The notes under the pieces are model-generated. The model did not search any database. It was not told the DNA's origin and saw only the letters and a list, made by a program, of their open reading frames with translations. From the NCBI RefSeq assembly GCF_002902665.1, contig NZ_PPRM01000054.1, positions 1-64,000 on the forward strand: a stretch of 64,000 bases of DNA, in the 5' to 3' direction. Positions 49,926-60,815 of the stretch are shown here, one piece after another. This DNA comes from Macrococcoides caseolyticum. GTDB taxonomy: Bacteria; Bacillota; Bacilli; Staphylococcales; Staphylococcaceae. Within the stretch, counting starts at the first letter, position 1. Each line of letters starts with the position of its first letter. The translations under genes and the position numbers were made by a program.

Positions 49926-51323
49926 CTATCCAATCGAGCCTTCCATTTCGAATTTAATTAAACGGTTCATCTCAACTGCGTATTCCATCGGTAATTCTTT
50001 CGTAAATGGCTCAATAAAGCCCATTACGATCATTTCAGTCGCTTCTTCTTCAGATATACCACGACTCATTAAATAGAATAGTTGTTCTTCAGATACTTTT
50101 GAAACTTTCGCTTCATGTTCTAATGAAATGTTATCATTTAACATTTCATTGTATGGAATTGTATCTGATGTTGATTCATTATCCATAATTAATGTATCAC
50201 ATTCGATATTTGAACGTGCACCAGTCGCTTTACGTCCGAAGTGAACGATACCACGGTATACTACTTTACCACCTTGTTTTGAAATTGATTTCGAAACAAT
50301 TGTAGAAGAAGTATTCGGTGCCATATGCATCATCTTCGCACCAGCATCCTGAACTTGTCCTTTACCTGCTAAAGCAATAGATAATGTCATACCACGTGCA
50401 CCTTCACCTAGTAGGTAACATGCTGGGTATTTCATCGTAAGTTTAGAACCGATGTTCCCATCAATCCATTCCATCGTTCCATTCTCATAGACGAAAGTAC
50501 GTTTCGTAACTAAGTTGAATACGTTGTTCGCCCAGTTCTGAATTGTTGTATAACGGCAGTAAGCATCTTTTTTAACGATAATTTCAACGACTGCTGAGTG
50601 CAATGAATTCGTCGTATAGACAGGTGCTGTACAACCTTCAACGTAATGTACACTTGCACCTTCGTCAACGATGATTAATGTACGTTCAAATTGTCCCATA
50701 TTTTCAGAGTTAATACGGAAGTATGCTTGAAGTGGTGTTTCAAGTTTAACGTTCTTAGGAACGTAAATGAATGATCCACCAGACCATACTGCTGAGTTTA
50801 ACGCTGCGAACTTATTATCTGCAGGTGGAATTACTGATGCAAAGTGTTCTTTGAAGATATCTTCGTTTTCACGTAATGCTGAATCCGTATCTTTAAAGAT
50901 AATACCTTGTTCTTCTAAATCTTCCTGCATGTTGTGGTATACAACTTCTGATTCATATTGTGCTGATACCCCTGCAAGATATTTCTGTTCAGCTTCTGGA
51001 ATACCTAATTTATCAAACGTCTGTTTAATTTCTTCCGGTACTTCATCCCATGAACGCTCTGTATGCTCAGATGGTTTTACGTAATACGTAATTTCATCAA
51101 AATTAAGTTCAGATAGATCTCCACCCCATGTTGGCATCGGCATCTTATAGAACTGTTTTAATGATTTTAAGCGGAAGTCTAACATCCACTGTGGTTCTTC
51201 TTTCATCTTTGAAATTTCACGTACAATATCCTCTGTTAATCCTCTTTCTGAACGGAAAATCGATACGTCTTTATCGTGGAAACCATATTTGTAATCTCCA
51301 ACTTCAGGTGCTTTTTTAGCCAA
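49926..51323 (-). CDS. sufB: SufB, Fe-S cluster assembly scaffold
   Basis: A 465-residue scaffold protein of the SufBCD complex, on which Fe-S clusters are built from sulfur delivered by SufS-SufU. It has the full family length with typical [26 protein letters not shown] and [22 protein letters not shown]. It is the last suf gene. Its final codons form the attachment core of the prophage; the protein still ends EMEGSIG, but the stop is now TAG in attR where the empty site would give TAA. Confidence 0.97.
   Translation of the reverse strand: MAKKAPEVGDYKYGFHDKDVSIFRSERGLTEDIVREISKMKEEPQWMLDFRLKSLKQFYKMPMPTWGGDLSELNFDEITYYVKPSEHTERSWDEVPEEIKQTFDKLGIPEAEQKYLAGVSAQYESEVVYHNMQEDLEEQGIIFKDTDSALRENEDIFKEHFASVIPPADNKFAALNSAVWSGGSFIYVPKNVKLETPLQAYFRINSENMGQFERTLIIVDEGASVHYVEGCTAPVYTTNSLHSAVVEIIVKKDAYCRYTTIQNWANNVFNLVTKRTFVYENGTMEWIDGNIGSKLTMKYPACYLLGEGARGMTLSIALAGKGQVQDAGAKMMHMAPNTSSTIVSKSISKQGGKVVYRGIVHFGRKATGARSNIECDTLIMDNESTSDTIPYNEMLNDNISLEHEAKVSKVSEEQLFYLMSRGISEEEATEMIVMGFIEPFTKELPMEYAVEMNRLIKFEMEGSIG
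49927..49951. repeat. attR core, right prophage attachment site
   Basis: 25 bases identical to 13323-13347, lying inside the 3' end of sufB (codons for EMEGSIG and two bases of the stop). Confidence 0.95.
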
Positions 51324-51343
51324 TTGACGTCACTCCTTTTATT

Positions 51344-53057
<1,714 letters not shown>

Positions 53058-54362
53058 TTATTTACCAGTAACTTTAGACTCAATTACTTCTGTTAATTGT
53101 TTCTTAACTGCTTCAATCGGCAATGCATTAACAACAGGCGCTAAGAATCCATGAATTACGAGACGCTCTGCTTCTTGTTTAGAAATACCACGACTCATCA
53201 AGTAGAAGAGTTGCATCGGATCTACACGACCTACAGATGCAGCATGTCCTGCTGTTACGTCATCTTCATCAATTAATAGAATTGGGTTTGCATCTCCACG
53301 GGCTTTCTCAGAGAGCATTAATACACGTGATTCTTGCTGTGCATCTGCTTTTGTCCCCCCATGCTTGATGTATCCGATACCATTAAAGATAGATGACGCA
53401 CTGTCTTTCATTACACCATGCTTTAAAATATGACCCTCAGAACGTTTGCCGTACTGAATAATTTGTGATGTAAAGTTTAGTTTTTGTGAACCACGACCAA
53501 CAACTACAATCTTAAGGTTACTCTTAGAGTCATCGCCCATTAAATATGTTGTATTGTCATGAATTGTATCGCCGTCGTTCATTAAACCTAATGCCCAGTC
53601 AATAACTGCGTCACGATTTGCGATACCGCGACGAATGACATGTCCAACTAAATCTTTATTTAAGAAGTCTACTGCACCGTAGTTTACTTTCGCGTTATCT
53701 TTAGCGATAACTTCTGAAATGATATTAAGTTGACCTTTAGCTGCAGTAACGCCAGATAAGTAGTTTTCAACGTAAGTTACTTCTGAACTTTCTTCAGCTA
53801 CGATTATAACGTGATTAAAAAGATTCGCATCTTCATTATCGTGTAACACGATGTATTGAACAGGATGTTCAATAACGACGTTACGTGGCACATAGATAAA
53901 TAATCCACCATTCATCATAGCAGCATGAAGAGCCGTTAAGCGATGCTCATCAACTTTAACAGCATCTGTCATATAATATTGCTCTACAAGTTCACTGTGT
54001 TCTGTAAGCGCTGTTTGAATATCGGTAATGATAACACCTTGAGATTGAAGTTTCTCCTCAATTTCAATGAACGCAGGTGTATTGTTGTGTTGAACAATTA
54101 AGTTATGCGTGTTCTCTAAATCGATTAATGCTTTAACAGATTCAGGTAACGCTTCTTTAGACGTAAAAGTTTCACTTTCTACTACTTTATGATGAACATC
54201 AAAATTCCATTTATCCAGCTTCGTTTTATCTGGCTTTGGCATTTCGATTGTATTTAATTTATTCAGTGCATCTTGACGCAATGACACCATCCATGATGGT
54301 TCTTTACGTGCTGCTGAAAGATCCGTTAATATTTCTTGTGTAAAATCTATCGTATTGCTCAT
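53058..54362 (-). CDS. sufD: SufD, Fe-S assembly protein
   Basis: A 434-residue paralogue of SufB that completes the SufBC2D scaffold. Characteristic regions are MNGGLFIYVPRNVVIEHPVQYIV and ILKHGVMKDSASSIFNGIGYIKHGG. An AGGAGG ribosome site precedes the ATG. It lies between sufC and sufS. Confidence 0.96.
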   Translation of the reverse strand: MSNTIDFTQEILTDLSAARKEPSWMVSLRQDALNKLNTIEMPKPDKTKLDKWNFDVHHKVVESETFTSKEALPESVKALIDLENTHNLIVQHNNTPAFIEIEEKLQSQGVIITDIQTALTEHSELVEQYYMTDAVKVDEHRLTALHAAMMNGGLFIYVPRNVVIEHPVQYIVLHDNEDANLFNHVIIVAEESSEVTYVENYLSGVTAAKGQLNIISEVIAKDNAKVNYGAVDFLNKDLVGHVIRRGIANRDAVIDWALGLMNDGDTIHDNTTYLMGDDSKSNLKIVVVGRGSQKLNFTSQIIQYGKRSEGHILKHGVMKDSASSIFNGIGYIKHGGTKADAQQESRVLMLSEKARGDANPILLIDEDDVTAGHAASVGRVDPMQLFYLMSRGISKQEAERLVIHGFLAPVVNALPIEAVKKQLTEVIESKVTGK

Positions 54363-54393
54363 GAATATATCCTCCTATTATGATTAATCAGGT

Positions 54394-55170
54394 TTATGCG
54401 TCTACAGTTTCATCTTGAATATTTAACTCTTGTTTAATCCAGTCGTATCCTTCTTTTTCAAGACGTTGTGCAAGTTCTTCTCCACCTGATTTTACAACGC
54501 GACCTTGCATCATTACGTGAACGTGGTCTGGAGTAATATAGTTTAATAGACGTTGGTAATGCGTAATAATTAAGCAGCCGAAGTTTTCTCCGCGCATCTC
54601 GTTGATACCTTTTGATACAACTTTAAGTGCATCGATATCTAGACCTGAGTCAATTTCATCTAAAATTGCGAATTTAGGTTCTAACATCATTAACTGAAGA
54701 ATTTCGTTACGTTTCTTTTCTCCACCAGAGAATCCTTCGTTTAAATAACGTTGTGCCATATCAAGATCCATTTCTAAGAACTCCATGTTTTTATCTAATT
54801 TCTTGATAAATTGCATTAAGTTGATTTCCTTGCCTTCCTCACGTTTCGCATTAATTGCTGAACGTAAGAAGTCTGCGTTTGTCACACCTGAAATTTCTGA
54901 TGGATACTGCATCGCTAAGAAAAGACCTGCTTGTGCACGTTCGTCAACTTCCATCTCTAATACATTCTCACCATCAAGTAATACTTCACCTTGAGTCACT
55001 GTATATTTCGGATGACCCATGATTGCAGCAGATAAAGTTGATTTACCTGTACCGTTAGGACCCATGATTGCATGTACTTCATTTTGCTTAATTGTCAGGT
55101 TCACACCTTTTAAAATTTCCTTACCTTCTATCTCAACGTGTAAATCTTTAATTTCTAATACTGATACCAT
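54394..55170 (-). CDS. sufC: SufC, Fe-S assembly ATPase
   Basis: A 258-residue ABC-type ATPase that drives SufBD. Walker [10 protein letters not shown], signature [13 protein letters not shown], Walker [14 protein letters not shown] chose the ATG at 55170 ([16 protein letters not shown]), nine bases from GGAGG; the longer frame to 55185 includes the ribosome site. First gene of the operon. Confidence 0.96.
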   Translation of the reverse strand: MVSVLEIKDLHVEIEGKEILKGVNLTIKQNEVHAIMGPNGTGKSTLSAAIMGHPKYTVTQGEVLLDGENVLEMEVDERAQAGLFLAMQYPSEISGVTNADFLRSAINAKREEGKEINLMQFIKKLDKNMEFLEMDLDMAQRYLNEGFSGGEKKRNEILQLMMLEPKFAILDEIDSGLDIDALKVVSKGINEMRGENFGCLIITHYQRLLNYITPDHVHVMMQGRVVKSGGEELAQRLEKEGYDWIKQELNIQDETVDA

Positions 55171-55209
55171 TTTGATGTCCTCCATTTATATAAAATTTTC
55201 ATCTTATCT

Positions 55210-55238
55210 AGTTTATAATAATTTTAATCTAAGGTCAA
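55210..55238 (-). promoter_or_regulatory. Candidate suf operon promoter
   Basis: On the minus strand TTGACC (55233-55238) and TAAACT (55210-55215) are spaced by 17 bases, about 40 bases before sufC. Confidence 0.55.
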
Positions 55239-55312
55239 AGGCCTATGACATAAATCACAGTTTTAATTATAACGTAATTGAGAACGAATATGAATTAAAT
55301 GAGATTAAATAG

Positions 55313-55349
55313 TAAAAAAAGATGAATGCTCCTATAGAACATTCATCCA
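55313..55349 (-). terminator. Terminator of metNIQ
   Basis: GATGAATG pairs with CATTCATC, followed on the minus strand by seven T. It starts 13 bases after the metQ stop. Confidence 0.88.
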
Positions 55350-55361
55350 CCTTTTCTAAGA

Positions 55362-56186
55362 TTACTGCGCCGGGATTACAGCACCATTATATTTTTTATT
55401 GATAAAATCTTGTGTTTCTTTAGATTGTAATGCTTTCACTAAAGCTTTAATCTTAGCATCACCTTTGTGTCCTTCTTGTACCGCGATCAAGTTTGCGTAA
55501 GGTGAATCACTCTTTTCAATCGCAATTGAATCTTTTAATGGATTCAGTTTATTTTCAAGTGCAAAGTTAGAGTTAATGATCACCGCATCACCTTCACCGT
55601 TGTTGTAAGATTTTGGTAAGAATTCAGCACTTTGCTTGTTGTTGAATTTAATGTTCTTCTTATTTTCTTTAATATCTTTAAACGTAGCTTTTACTGGATC
55701 TACGCCATCGTTCAATGTGATTAATCCAGCTTCAGTAAAGAATGATAAGAAACGCCCTTCTTCAGCTGGGTTATTTGATACAAATACTTCAGCGTTTTCT
55801 GGTAAATCTTTTAATGATTTATATTTCTTTGAGTAGATAGCCATCGGTTCGATATGGATGTTACCTGCTGATTCAATTTTATAGCCTTTCGCTTTCTTCT
55901 CAGTGTCTAAGTATGGTGTATGCTGGAAGAAGTTTGCATCAAGCTCACCTGCATCTAAGAAACGGTTCGGCGTTGTGTAGTCATTGATTGTCTTAATCTT
56001 TAAAGTATAGCCTTCTTTTTCTAATACTGGTTTAACATGTTCAAGTAATTCCGCATGCGGTGCTGGTGAAGCGCCGACGGTAATCGTCTTATCGTCTTCT
56101 TTAGAAGCTTTCTTTTCGTTACCTCCACAAGCTGCAAGTACAAGTACTAATGTAGCTACGAATAATAATGATATAAACTTTTTCAT
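55362..56186 (-). CDS. metQ: MetQ, methionine-binding lipoprotein
   Basis: A 274-residue substrate-binding lipoprotein: signal peptide with lipobox LAAC (C20), then the NlpA/MetQ fold with NRFLDAGELDANFFQHTPYLD and VIINSNFALENKLNP. It binds methionine outside the membrane and passes it to MetNI. Confidence 0.94.
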   Translation of the reverse strand: MKKFISLLFVATLVLVLAACGGNEKKASKEDDKTITVGASPAPHAELLEHVKPVLEKEGYTLKIKTINDYTTPNRFLDAGELDANFFQHTPYLDTEKKAKGYKIESAGNIHIEPMAIYSKKYKSLKDLPENAEVFVSNNPAEEGRFLSFFTEAGLITLNDGVDPVKATFKDIKENKKNIKFNNKQSAEFLPKSYNNGEGDAVIINSNFALENKLNPLKDSIAIEKSDSPYANLIAVQEGHKGDAKIKALVKALQSKETQDFINKKYNGAVIPAQ

Positions 56187-56247
56187 TTAATTCACTCTCT
56201 TTCCGTTATTTAATTTATCTGATTTATAGAAATTCCATTGGAACTGA

Positions 56248-56943
56248 TTATCGTTTATCAATACGTTTTGTGATCATATCCCCGATAAATTGTATCGCAA
56301 ATACAAGCAGTAATATTAACACTGTCGAAACTAAGATGACATCATTCTGTGCTCTAGTGAACCCTACTAAATAAGCTAAGTTCCCTAATCCACCTGCACC
56401 GATAACTCCCGCAATGGCAGTAGACCCTACTAAAGCAATTGCTGTCACGGTAATACCAGACACAAGTGCCGGTAAACTTTCAGGAATCAACACTTTACGA
56501 ATCAATGTAAAGGTATTTGCACCCATCGACTGCACCGCTTCAATAACACCCTTATCAATTTCTTTCATCGCAATTTCAACAAGTCGCGCATAAAATGGTG
56601 ACGCACCGATGATGAGTGCCGGCAACGCACCTTTTACACCACTAATTGTCTGCATAATTAAGTTAGTGAACGGGAACAGTAGTAAGATTAAAATAATAAA
56701 TGGTATCGCTCTGAATAAATTCACTAAAAATGCGGTAACGGAATAAAAGATACGTACCCCTTTATTTTTACTGCGTGATGTCAAGAATAAGATAATCCCG
56801 ATAATCAACCCGAAGAAAAATGTAAAGAATGTCGCAATCAAAGTCATTTGTAAGGTTTCTACCGTTGCTGTCCATACATCTGGCCATATTACATTTTTGA
56901 AGCTCAGCATCTCTTTAAGCGTATCTGAAAAACTAGTTTGCAT
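56248..56943 (-). CDS. metI: MetI, methionine ABC permease
   Basis: A 231-residue permease with five or six membrane helices and the coupling motif EAVQSMGANTFTLIRKVLIPESLP. It overlaps metN by 11 bases and is followed by metQ. Part of the D/L-methionine importer MetNIQ. Confidence 0.95.
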   Translation of the reverse strand: MQTSFSDTLKEMLSFKNVIWPDVWTATVETLQMTLIATFFTFFFGLIIGIILFLTSRSKNKGVRIFYSVTAFLVNLFRAIPFIILILLLFPFTNLIMQTISGVKGALPALIIGASPFYARLVEIAMKEIDKGVIEAVQSMGANTFTLIRKVLIPESLPALVSGITVTAIALVGSTAIAGVIGAGGLGNLAYLVGFTRAQNDVILVSTVLILLLVFAIQFIGDMITKRIDKR

Positions 56944-57961
56944 CTTGTTCTACCTCCACTTCTACACCGTGACGCTTAAGCTCATCTGCAATTTTTGTAA
57001 GGTCACCATTCACCGACGTTAAATGGACGATTAAATGTCCAAACGAGCCTGCTTGTGTATGCTTTACGTTACCTGCCAGAATATTCATATCCAGACTATA
57101 CTTCTGTATCACCTGACTGACAATCGGCTGTCCTGTAGCAGAACCAATGAATTTAAGGCGAAGCAGTGTCCCTAAAGGATACTCTGCTTTAATATCCTTG
57201 ATAGAAGCTTCAAGTTCTTCGTCAGAGATATCATCTTTTACGAAGCGCTTCGTAATATTCGTCTGCGGATTGTTGAACACATTTAATACCGCGCCTTCTT
57301 CAACGACTTTACCGTGTTCCATCACTGCGACACGATGGCAGATCTTACGGATAACTTCCATCTCGTGTGTAATCAGCACGATTGTTAAGTTTAATTTCTT
57401 ATTGATATCAACAAGTAGCTCAAGAATTTCATCTGTCGTCTGAGGGTCAAGTGCACTTGTTGCTTCGTCACATAACAGTACTTTTGGATCGTTACTCAGT
57501 GCACGCGCGATACCTACACGCTGTTTTTGACCACCAGACAGTTCGGAAGGATATGCATTTTCTCGACCATTGAGTCCAACAAGATTGATTAATGACTTCA
57601 CCTTACCATCGATATCTGATTTCTTAACACCCGCAATTTCCAGCGGCAATGCAATATTGTCATACACTGTACGCGACCATAATAAGTTAAAGTGCTGGAA
57701 GATCATCGAGATCTTCTGACGTTTCATATTCAGTGCTTTCTGATCAAGATGATTGATAATATCATTATCGACCGTCACTTCTCCAGACGTCGGTTTTTCT
57801 AAACCGTTAAACATACGAATTAATGTACTTTTACCCGCACCACTAAAACCGATGATTCCATAGATTTCACCTTGCGTAATATCCAGTGAAACATGATCGA
57901 CAGCTGTGATGTCTCCTTTTTTGGTTGTAAATGTCTTTACAACATCATTTAACTTAATCAC
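56933..57961 (-). CDS. metN: MetN, methionine ABC ATPase
   Basis: A 342-residue ATPase: Walker A GFSGAGKST, signature LSGGQKQRVGIARAL, Walker B LLCDEATSALD, and a C-terminal NIL domain (about 265-342) that senses methionine and inhibits transport. Start is GTG at 57961, six bases from AGGAGG; the longer frame runs into the riboswitch terminator. It is the first gene under SAM control. Confidence 0.95.
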   Translation of the reverse strand: MIKLNDVVKTFTTKKGDITAVDHVSLDITQGEIYGIIGFSGAGKSTLIRMFNGLEKPTSGEVTVDNDIINHLDQKALNMKRQKISMIFQHFNLLWSRTVYDNIALPLEIAGVKKSDIDGKVKSLINLVGLNGRENAYPSELSGGQKQRVGIARALSNDPKVLLCDEATSALDPQTTDEILELLVDINKKLNLTIVLITHEMEVIRKICHRVAVMEHGKVVEEGAVLNVFNNPQTNITKRFVKDDISDEELEASIKDIKAEYPLGTLLRLKFIGSATGQPIVSQVIQKYSLDMNILAGNVKHTQAGSFGHLIVHLTSVNGDLTKIADELKRHGVEVEVEQDAN

Positions 57962-57975
57962 GTGAATCCTCCTAA

Positions 57976-58140
57976 ATAAAAAGTCGTCTCTCTTAAATAC
58001 ATAAGAAAGACGACATAATAATATATTCGACTCTCTCATCTTCTAAAGTTTACACTTTATGTGAATTGGCACCATTTCTTTTCAGACGGTTGCCGGGCTT
58101 CAAAGGGCACATCCCTCCACCTCTCTTGATAAGAGCAACT
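57976..58140 (-). promoter_or_regulatory. SAM-I riboswitch (S-box) with terminator
   Basis: The aptamer lies at about 58028-58138 on the minus strand, with the conserved CTTATCAAGAGAGGTGGAGG, TTTGAAGCCCGGCAACC and GGTGCCAATTC segments. A terminator stem GTCGTCTTTCTTA..TAAGAGAGACGAC with T run lies at 57976-58014. High S-adenosylmethionine should stop transcription before metN. Confidence 0.95.
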
Positions 58141-58184
58141 ATTAAATTGTTTTGTTAATGATTTTTATAATAAAGCAGATTGAA

Positions 58185-58496
58185 TTATTCGTCAATAGAT
58201 TTCGATAATATTTCGTATATTGAAGTAACAGACTCAAATCGAAATATCGTGTCAACGACTTCATTGTCTTTAACAATGATCAATACAGGCACACTTGAAA
58301 TCTTATACTGTGTACTGAGGGATTCATAATAATTCAAATCCAGCTTTAATATATCCATCTTAAGTGACATGTTAACGATATCCAGCATCTTTTCTGCAAG
58401 TTTACATGTGCCACAAAAAGGAGTATAACCAAAAATTATATAATTGTCCTGTACTCTTTCTAAATCTTTAGATTGCAAATGCGTTCTGATACTCAT
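58185..58496 (-). CDS. Thioredoxin-like protein
   Basis: A 103-residue thioredoxin-fold protein with active site GYTPFCGTCKLAEKM and the cis-proline segment ISSVPVLIIVKD. It is one of the short thioredoxin-like proteins (YusE-like). The start at 58496 overlaps the toprim gene by 29 bases; a longer frame extends within that gene. Its redox partner is unknown. Confidence 0.85.
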   Translation of the reverse strand: MSIRTHLQSKDLERVQDNYIIFGYTPFCGTCKLAEKMLDIVNMSLKMDILKLDLNYYESLSTQYKISSVPVLIIVKDNEVVDTIFRFESVTSIYEILSKSIDE

Positions 58497-58857
58497 AGGG
58501 TTGCGACTTACCTTTCCATTCAAACTGTTCTTTAATTTCAAAGTCATGACGACTGACAACTTTCGCTAAGTAATCAAGCGGACAATTACTCACCTCACCA
58601 TACTTTGGATCAATATAAATGTGGTGTCCTTCGCTTAAATGACGCTTAAACCAGTTTCTGATCTTGCGCCCTGCTTTGTCGCTGTCAGTCATAATATACA
58701 CTTTATGATGATACAAGTCTTCAATCATGGCATCTAGCTTCTCAATGCCCATTGTGCCGTGTGTGCATATAATATGTACAGGTTCCGTTAATACTTCTTG
58801 TAATCTTTTCTTGTCTCGTTTACCCTCTACTACGATGACCTTCTGAATTACAGACAT
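58468..58857 (-). CDS. Small toprim-domain protein (YusF-like)
   Basis: A 129-residue single toprim-domain protein: VIVVEGKRDKKRL carries the glutamate, YIMTDSDKAGRKIR the DxD motif. Related to RNase M5/primase toprim domains; target unknown. It is translated together with the thioredoxin-like gene. Confidence 0.88.
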   Translation of the reverse strand: MSVIQKVIVVEGKRDKKRLQEVLTEPVHIICTHGTMGIEKLDAMIEDLYHHKVYIMTDSDKAGRKIRNWFKRHLSEGHHIYIDPKYGEVSNCPLDYLAKVVSRHDFEIKEQFEWKGKSQPYEYQNAFAI

Positions 58858-58883
58858 TTTCCATCACCTTTTTCGTCATATTA

Positions 58884-58912
58884 AAAAATCCTTGATAAAT
58901 TTATTATCAAGG
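58884..58912 (-). terminator. Terminator after gcvH
   Basis: CCTTGATAA pairs with TTATCAAGG over a five-base loop, followed by six T on the minus strand. It separates gcvH from the toprim gene. Confidence 0.88.
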
Positions 58913-58924
58913 AAAGTATATCAT

Positions 58925-59293
58925 TTATGCATTAATCATTTCATCATATTGCGCTTGATCCATTAAATCATCAAGTTCGCTGTCATCTGCTTCAACTTTG
59001 ATCATCCATGCTTGATCCATAGCAGATTCGTTTACTAATTCAGGAGAATCTTCTAATTCAGAGTTAACTTCTACAACTTTGCCTGAGATTGGAGCATATA
59101 ATTCAGAAACAGTTTTAACCGACTCAACGCTACCAAATGGTGAACCGGTAGTAATTTCATCGCCTACTTCAGGAAGTTCAACGAATACGATATCCCCTAG
59201 TTCTGATTGTGCAAAGTCTGTAATTCCGATTACTTTTACGTTATCTTCTGATTTAACCCACTCATGATCTTTTGAAAATTTTAAGTTTGACAT
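58925..59293 (-). CDS. gcvH: GcvH, glycine cleavage system H protein
   Basis: A 122-residue lipoyl carrier with the lipoylated K60 in [14 protein letters not shown]. In Gram-positive bacteria GcvH also passes lipoyl or octanoyl groups to other complexes. LipA in this window finishes its lipoyl group. GGAGGGC precedes the ATG. Confidence 0.96.
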   Translation of the reverse strand: MSNLKFSKDHEWVKSEDNVKVIGITDFAQSELGDIVFVELPEVGDEITTGSPFGSVESVKTVSELYAPISGKVVEVNSELEDSPELVNESAMDQAWMIKVEADDSELDDLMDQAQYDEMINA

Positions 59294-59366
59294 TATAAGC
59301 CCTCCATATAAATAAAATACTTAACACTTTTATAATGACATAATGTAAGCGTTTCTTCAATCTTTT

Positions 59367-59720
59367 TTATAACCAAGTTTGTTTATAGTCTGCTTCTTTG
59401 AAACCTAAAGTAATTTTGTCTTTATTGACAGCTAAAGGACGTTTCACAAGCATACCATCAGATGCAAGTAGCTCTAATTTCTCTTCATACGACTTATCTT
59501 GCAATGTTTCTTTTAAATTGAGCTCCTTATACTTTGTACCTAACTTGTTGAATAATAAATCCACATCAACACCTGTATTCTTAACGATCGTATCAAACTC
59601 TTTTGCAGTGGGTGTATGTTCCACAATGTGAATCGGCTCGAAACTCACACCATTATCCGCAAGGTATTTTGCTGCTTTTCTACATGTTGTACAGCTGGGT
59701 AACTGATAAAATTTAATCAT
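59367..59720 (-). CDS. ArsC/Spx family protein (YusI-like)
   Basis: A 117-residue thioredoxin-fold protein with an N-terminal CTTC motif (SCTTCRKAAKYL) and LFNKLGTKYKELNL. It belongs to the arsenate reductase-like family, and is probably not a true arsenate reductase since it is not in an ars context. It may be a thiol-redox enzyme or regulator. Confidence 0.88.
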   Translation of the reverse strand: MIKFYQLPSCTTCRKAAKYLADNGVSFEPIHIVEHTPTAKEFDTIVKNTGVDVDLLFNKLGTKYKELNLKETLQDKSYEEKLELLASDGMLVKRPLAVNKDKITLGFKEADYKQTWL

Positions 59721-59847
59721 ATGTAACCTCCTGAATGTGATATCTCAATCATAACAACTTTGGAAGATTACGACAACTAAGCGTTTTCTTTTCTTTACTT
59801 CTTAAAAAGGAGTATAATATAAGAAAAGTATATAAGGAGTAATAAAA

Positions 59848-60171
59848 GTGAGAACAATTAGTCAATATGAAGAATTTAAAGAAATTATTGCAAGTGAGGA
59901 GCCTGTTGTTATCAAGTTCTTCGCAGACTGGTGTCCAGACTGTACGCGTATGGACTTTTGGATTGATCCAATCGTTGACGAATATCACAATTATAACTGG
60001 TATAAGATTAATCGTGACCAAGTACCTGAAGCAGCAGATGAAAATGACGTTATGGGTATTCCAAGCATCTTAATTTTTAAAAATAGCGTAAAGTTAGCAC
60101 ACTTGCATTCAGCAAACGCAAAGACACCTGAATCAGTGAAAGCATTTCTAGCTGAACATTTAACAAAATAA
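59848..60171 (+). CDS. Thioredoxin family protein
   Basis: A 107-residue thioredoxin with active site FFADWCPDCTRMD and cis-proline MGIPSILIF. The WCPDC motif is unlike the WCGPC of main thioredoxin. It starts with GTG after AAGGAGT; TATAAT at 59813-59818 is a plausible -10 box. Confidence 0.9.
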   Translation: MRTISQYEEFKEIIASEEPVVIKFFADWCPDCTRMDFWIDPIVDEYHNYNWYKINRDQVPEAADENDVMGIPSILIFKNSVKLAHLHSANAKTPESVKAFLAEHLTK

Positions 60172-60174
60172 CAA

Positions 60175-60211
60175 AAAACTGCGCATCCGGTTAACCGGAT
60201 GTGCAGTTTTT
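60175..60211. terminator. Bidirectional terminator
   Basis: Long stem AAAAACTGCGCATCCGG..CCGGATGTGCAGTTTTT between the convergent thioredoxin and nitroreductase genes, with A and T runs at its ends. Confidence 0.93.
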
Positions 60212-60213
60212 AT

Positions 60214-60747
60214 TTAAAATAGCGTAATCAAGTGCTCTTTCTTTCTCTCCTTACACGGTGCTTCAGTTTGTGCCGTTAAATAAATCACACCATAGATTAT
60301 TTCATCATCTTGAACATTTAATGCATCGTTCATATTTGGATTTAGATAGGGTGGCTGTGTTTTTATGCAGCTGCCAACACCGTTTTCAAATAGAGCGAGT
60401 GATAGTGTCTGCATAAAACCGCCCACTGCTAGTAAATCTTCTAAGTTTTCTTTCTGACGGCGATCGCGTTTTCCAACTATGACGAGTACTCCAGCTAACT
60501 TTTTAACTGTTGCTATATGCGCCTGATACTTCTCTTCATTATTTTTAAATGCGATATCAGCAAACAATTGTCCGAAATCAGCTAATCGCTCTTTCTTCAC
60601 CCATACTACACGCCACGGTTCACGCATACCATGGTTTGGCGTATATGTCGCGAGTTCGATAGAAGCCTTCACCACGCTGTCGTCAACTGTCGTATCTTCA
60701 TATTGCTTAATACTTCTTCTCTCTTTAATTGCCTGTTTTAATTCCAT
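60214..60747 (-). CDS. Nitroreductase family flavoprotein
   Basis: A 177-residue FMN-dependent nitroreductase-like protein: KERRSIKQYED at the N-terminus, TPNHGMREPWRVVWV and GFMQTLSLALFENGVGSCIKT. It starts at the ATG 60747, nine bases from GAGG; an ATG at 60756 overlaps the ribosome site. A 9-3-9 palindrome with a Fur-family core lies just upstream, suggesting metal- or peroxide-dependent control. Confidence 0.9.
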   Translation of the reverse strand: MELKQAIKERRSIKQYEDTTVDDSVVKASIELATYTPNHGMREPWRVVWVKKERLADFGQLFADIAFKNNEEKYQAHIATVKKLAGVLVIVGKRDRRQKENLEDLLAVGGFMQTLSLALFENGVGSCIKTQPPYLNPNMNDALNVQDDEIIYGVIYLTAQTEAPCKERKKEHLITLF

Positions 60748-60767
60748 AAAAAACATCCTCTCACACT

Positions 60768-60788
60768 AATTGATAACTATTATCAATT
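60768..60788. promoter_or_regulatory. Fur-family (Fur/PerR/Zur) operator candidate
   Basis: Perfect palindrome AATTGATAA-CTA-TTATCAATT. Its inner 15 bases TGATAACTATTATCA match the 7-1-7 consensus TGATAATnATTATCA in all but one base. It lies 20 bases before the nitroreductase start. Confidence 0.65.
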
Positions 60789-60815
60789 ATAGTAAAAGGA
60801 TGTTTATTTGTAAAC

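Larger units (their letters stand above)
13323..49951. mobile_element. Complete-looking siphovirus prophage in sufB
   Basis: About 36.6 kb bounded by a perfect 25-bp repeat made from the 3' end of sufB. Integrase, repressor and lysogeny genes lie at the right end; lysis genes at the left end. Modules in between follow the usual order of staphylococcal temperate siphoviruses, and every structural gene seen is open, without visible frameshift or insertion sequence. The SPP1-type portal and terminase pair suggest headful (pac) packaging, which is inference. Confidence 0.97.

Noticed and set aside
59367-59720. Arsenate reductase as part of arsenic resistance
   Set aside because: There is no arsR or arsB near; the protein belongs to the broader ArsC/Spx fold.
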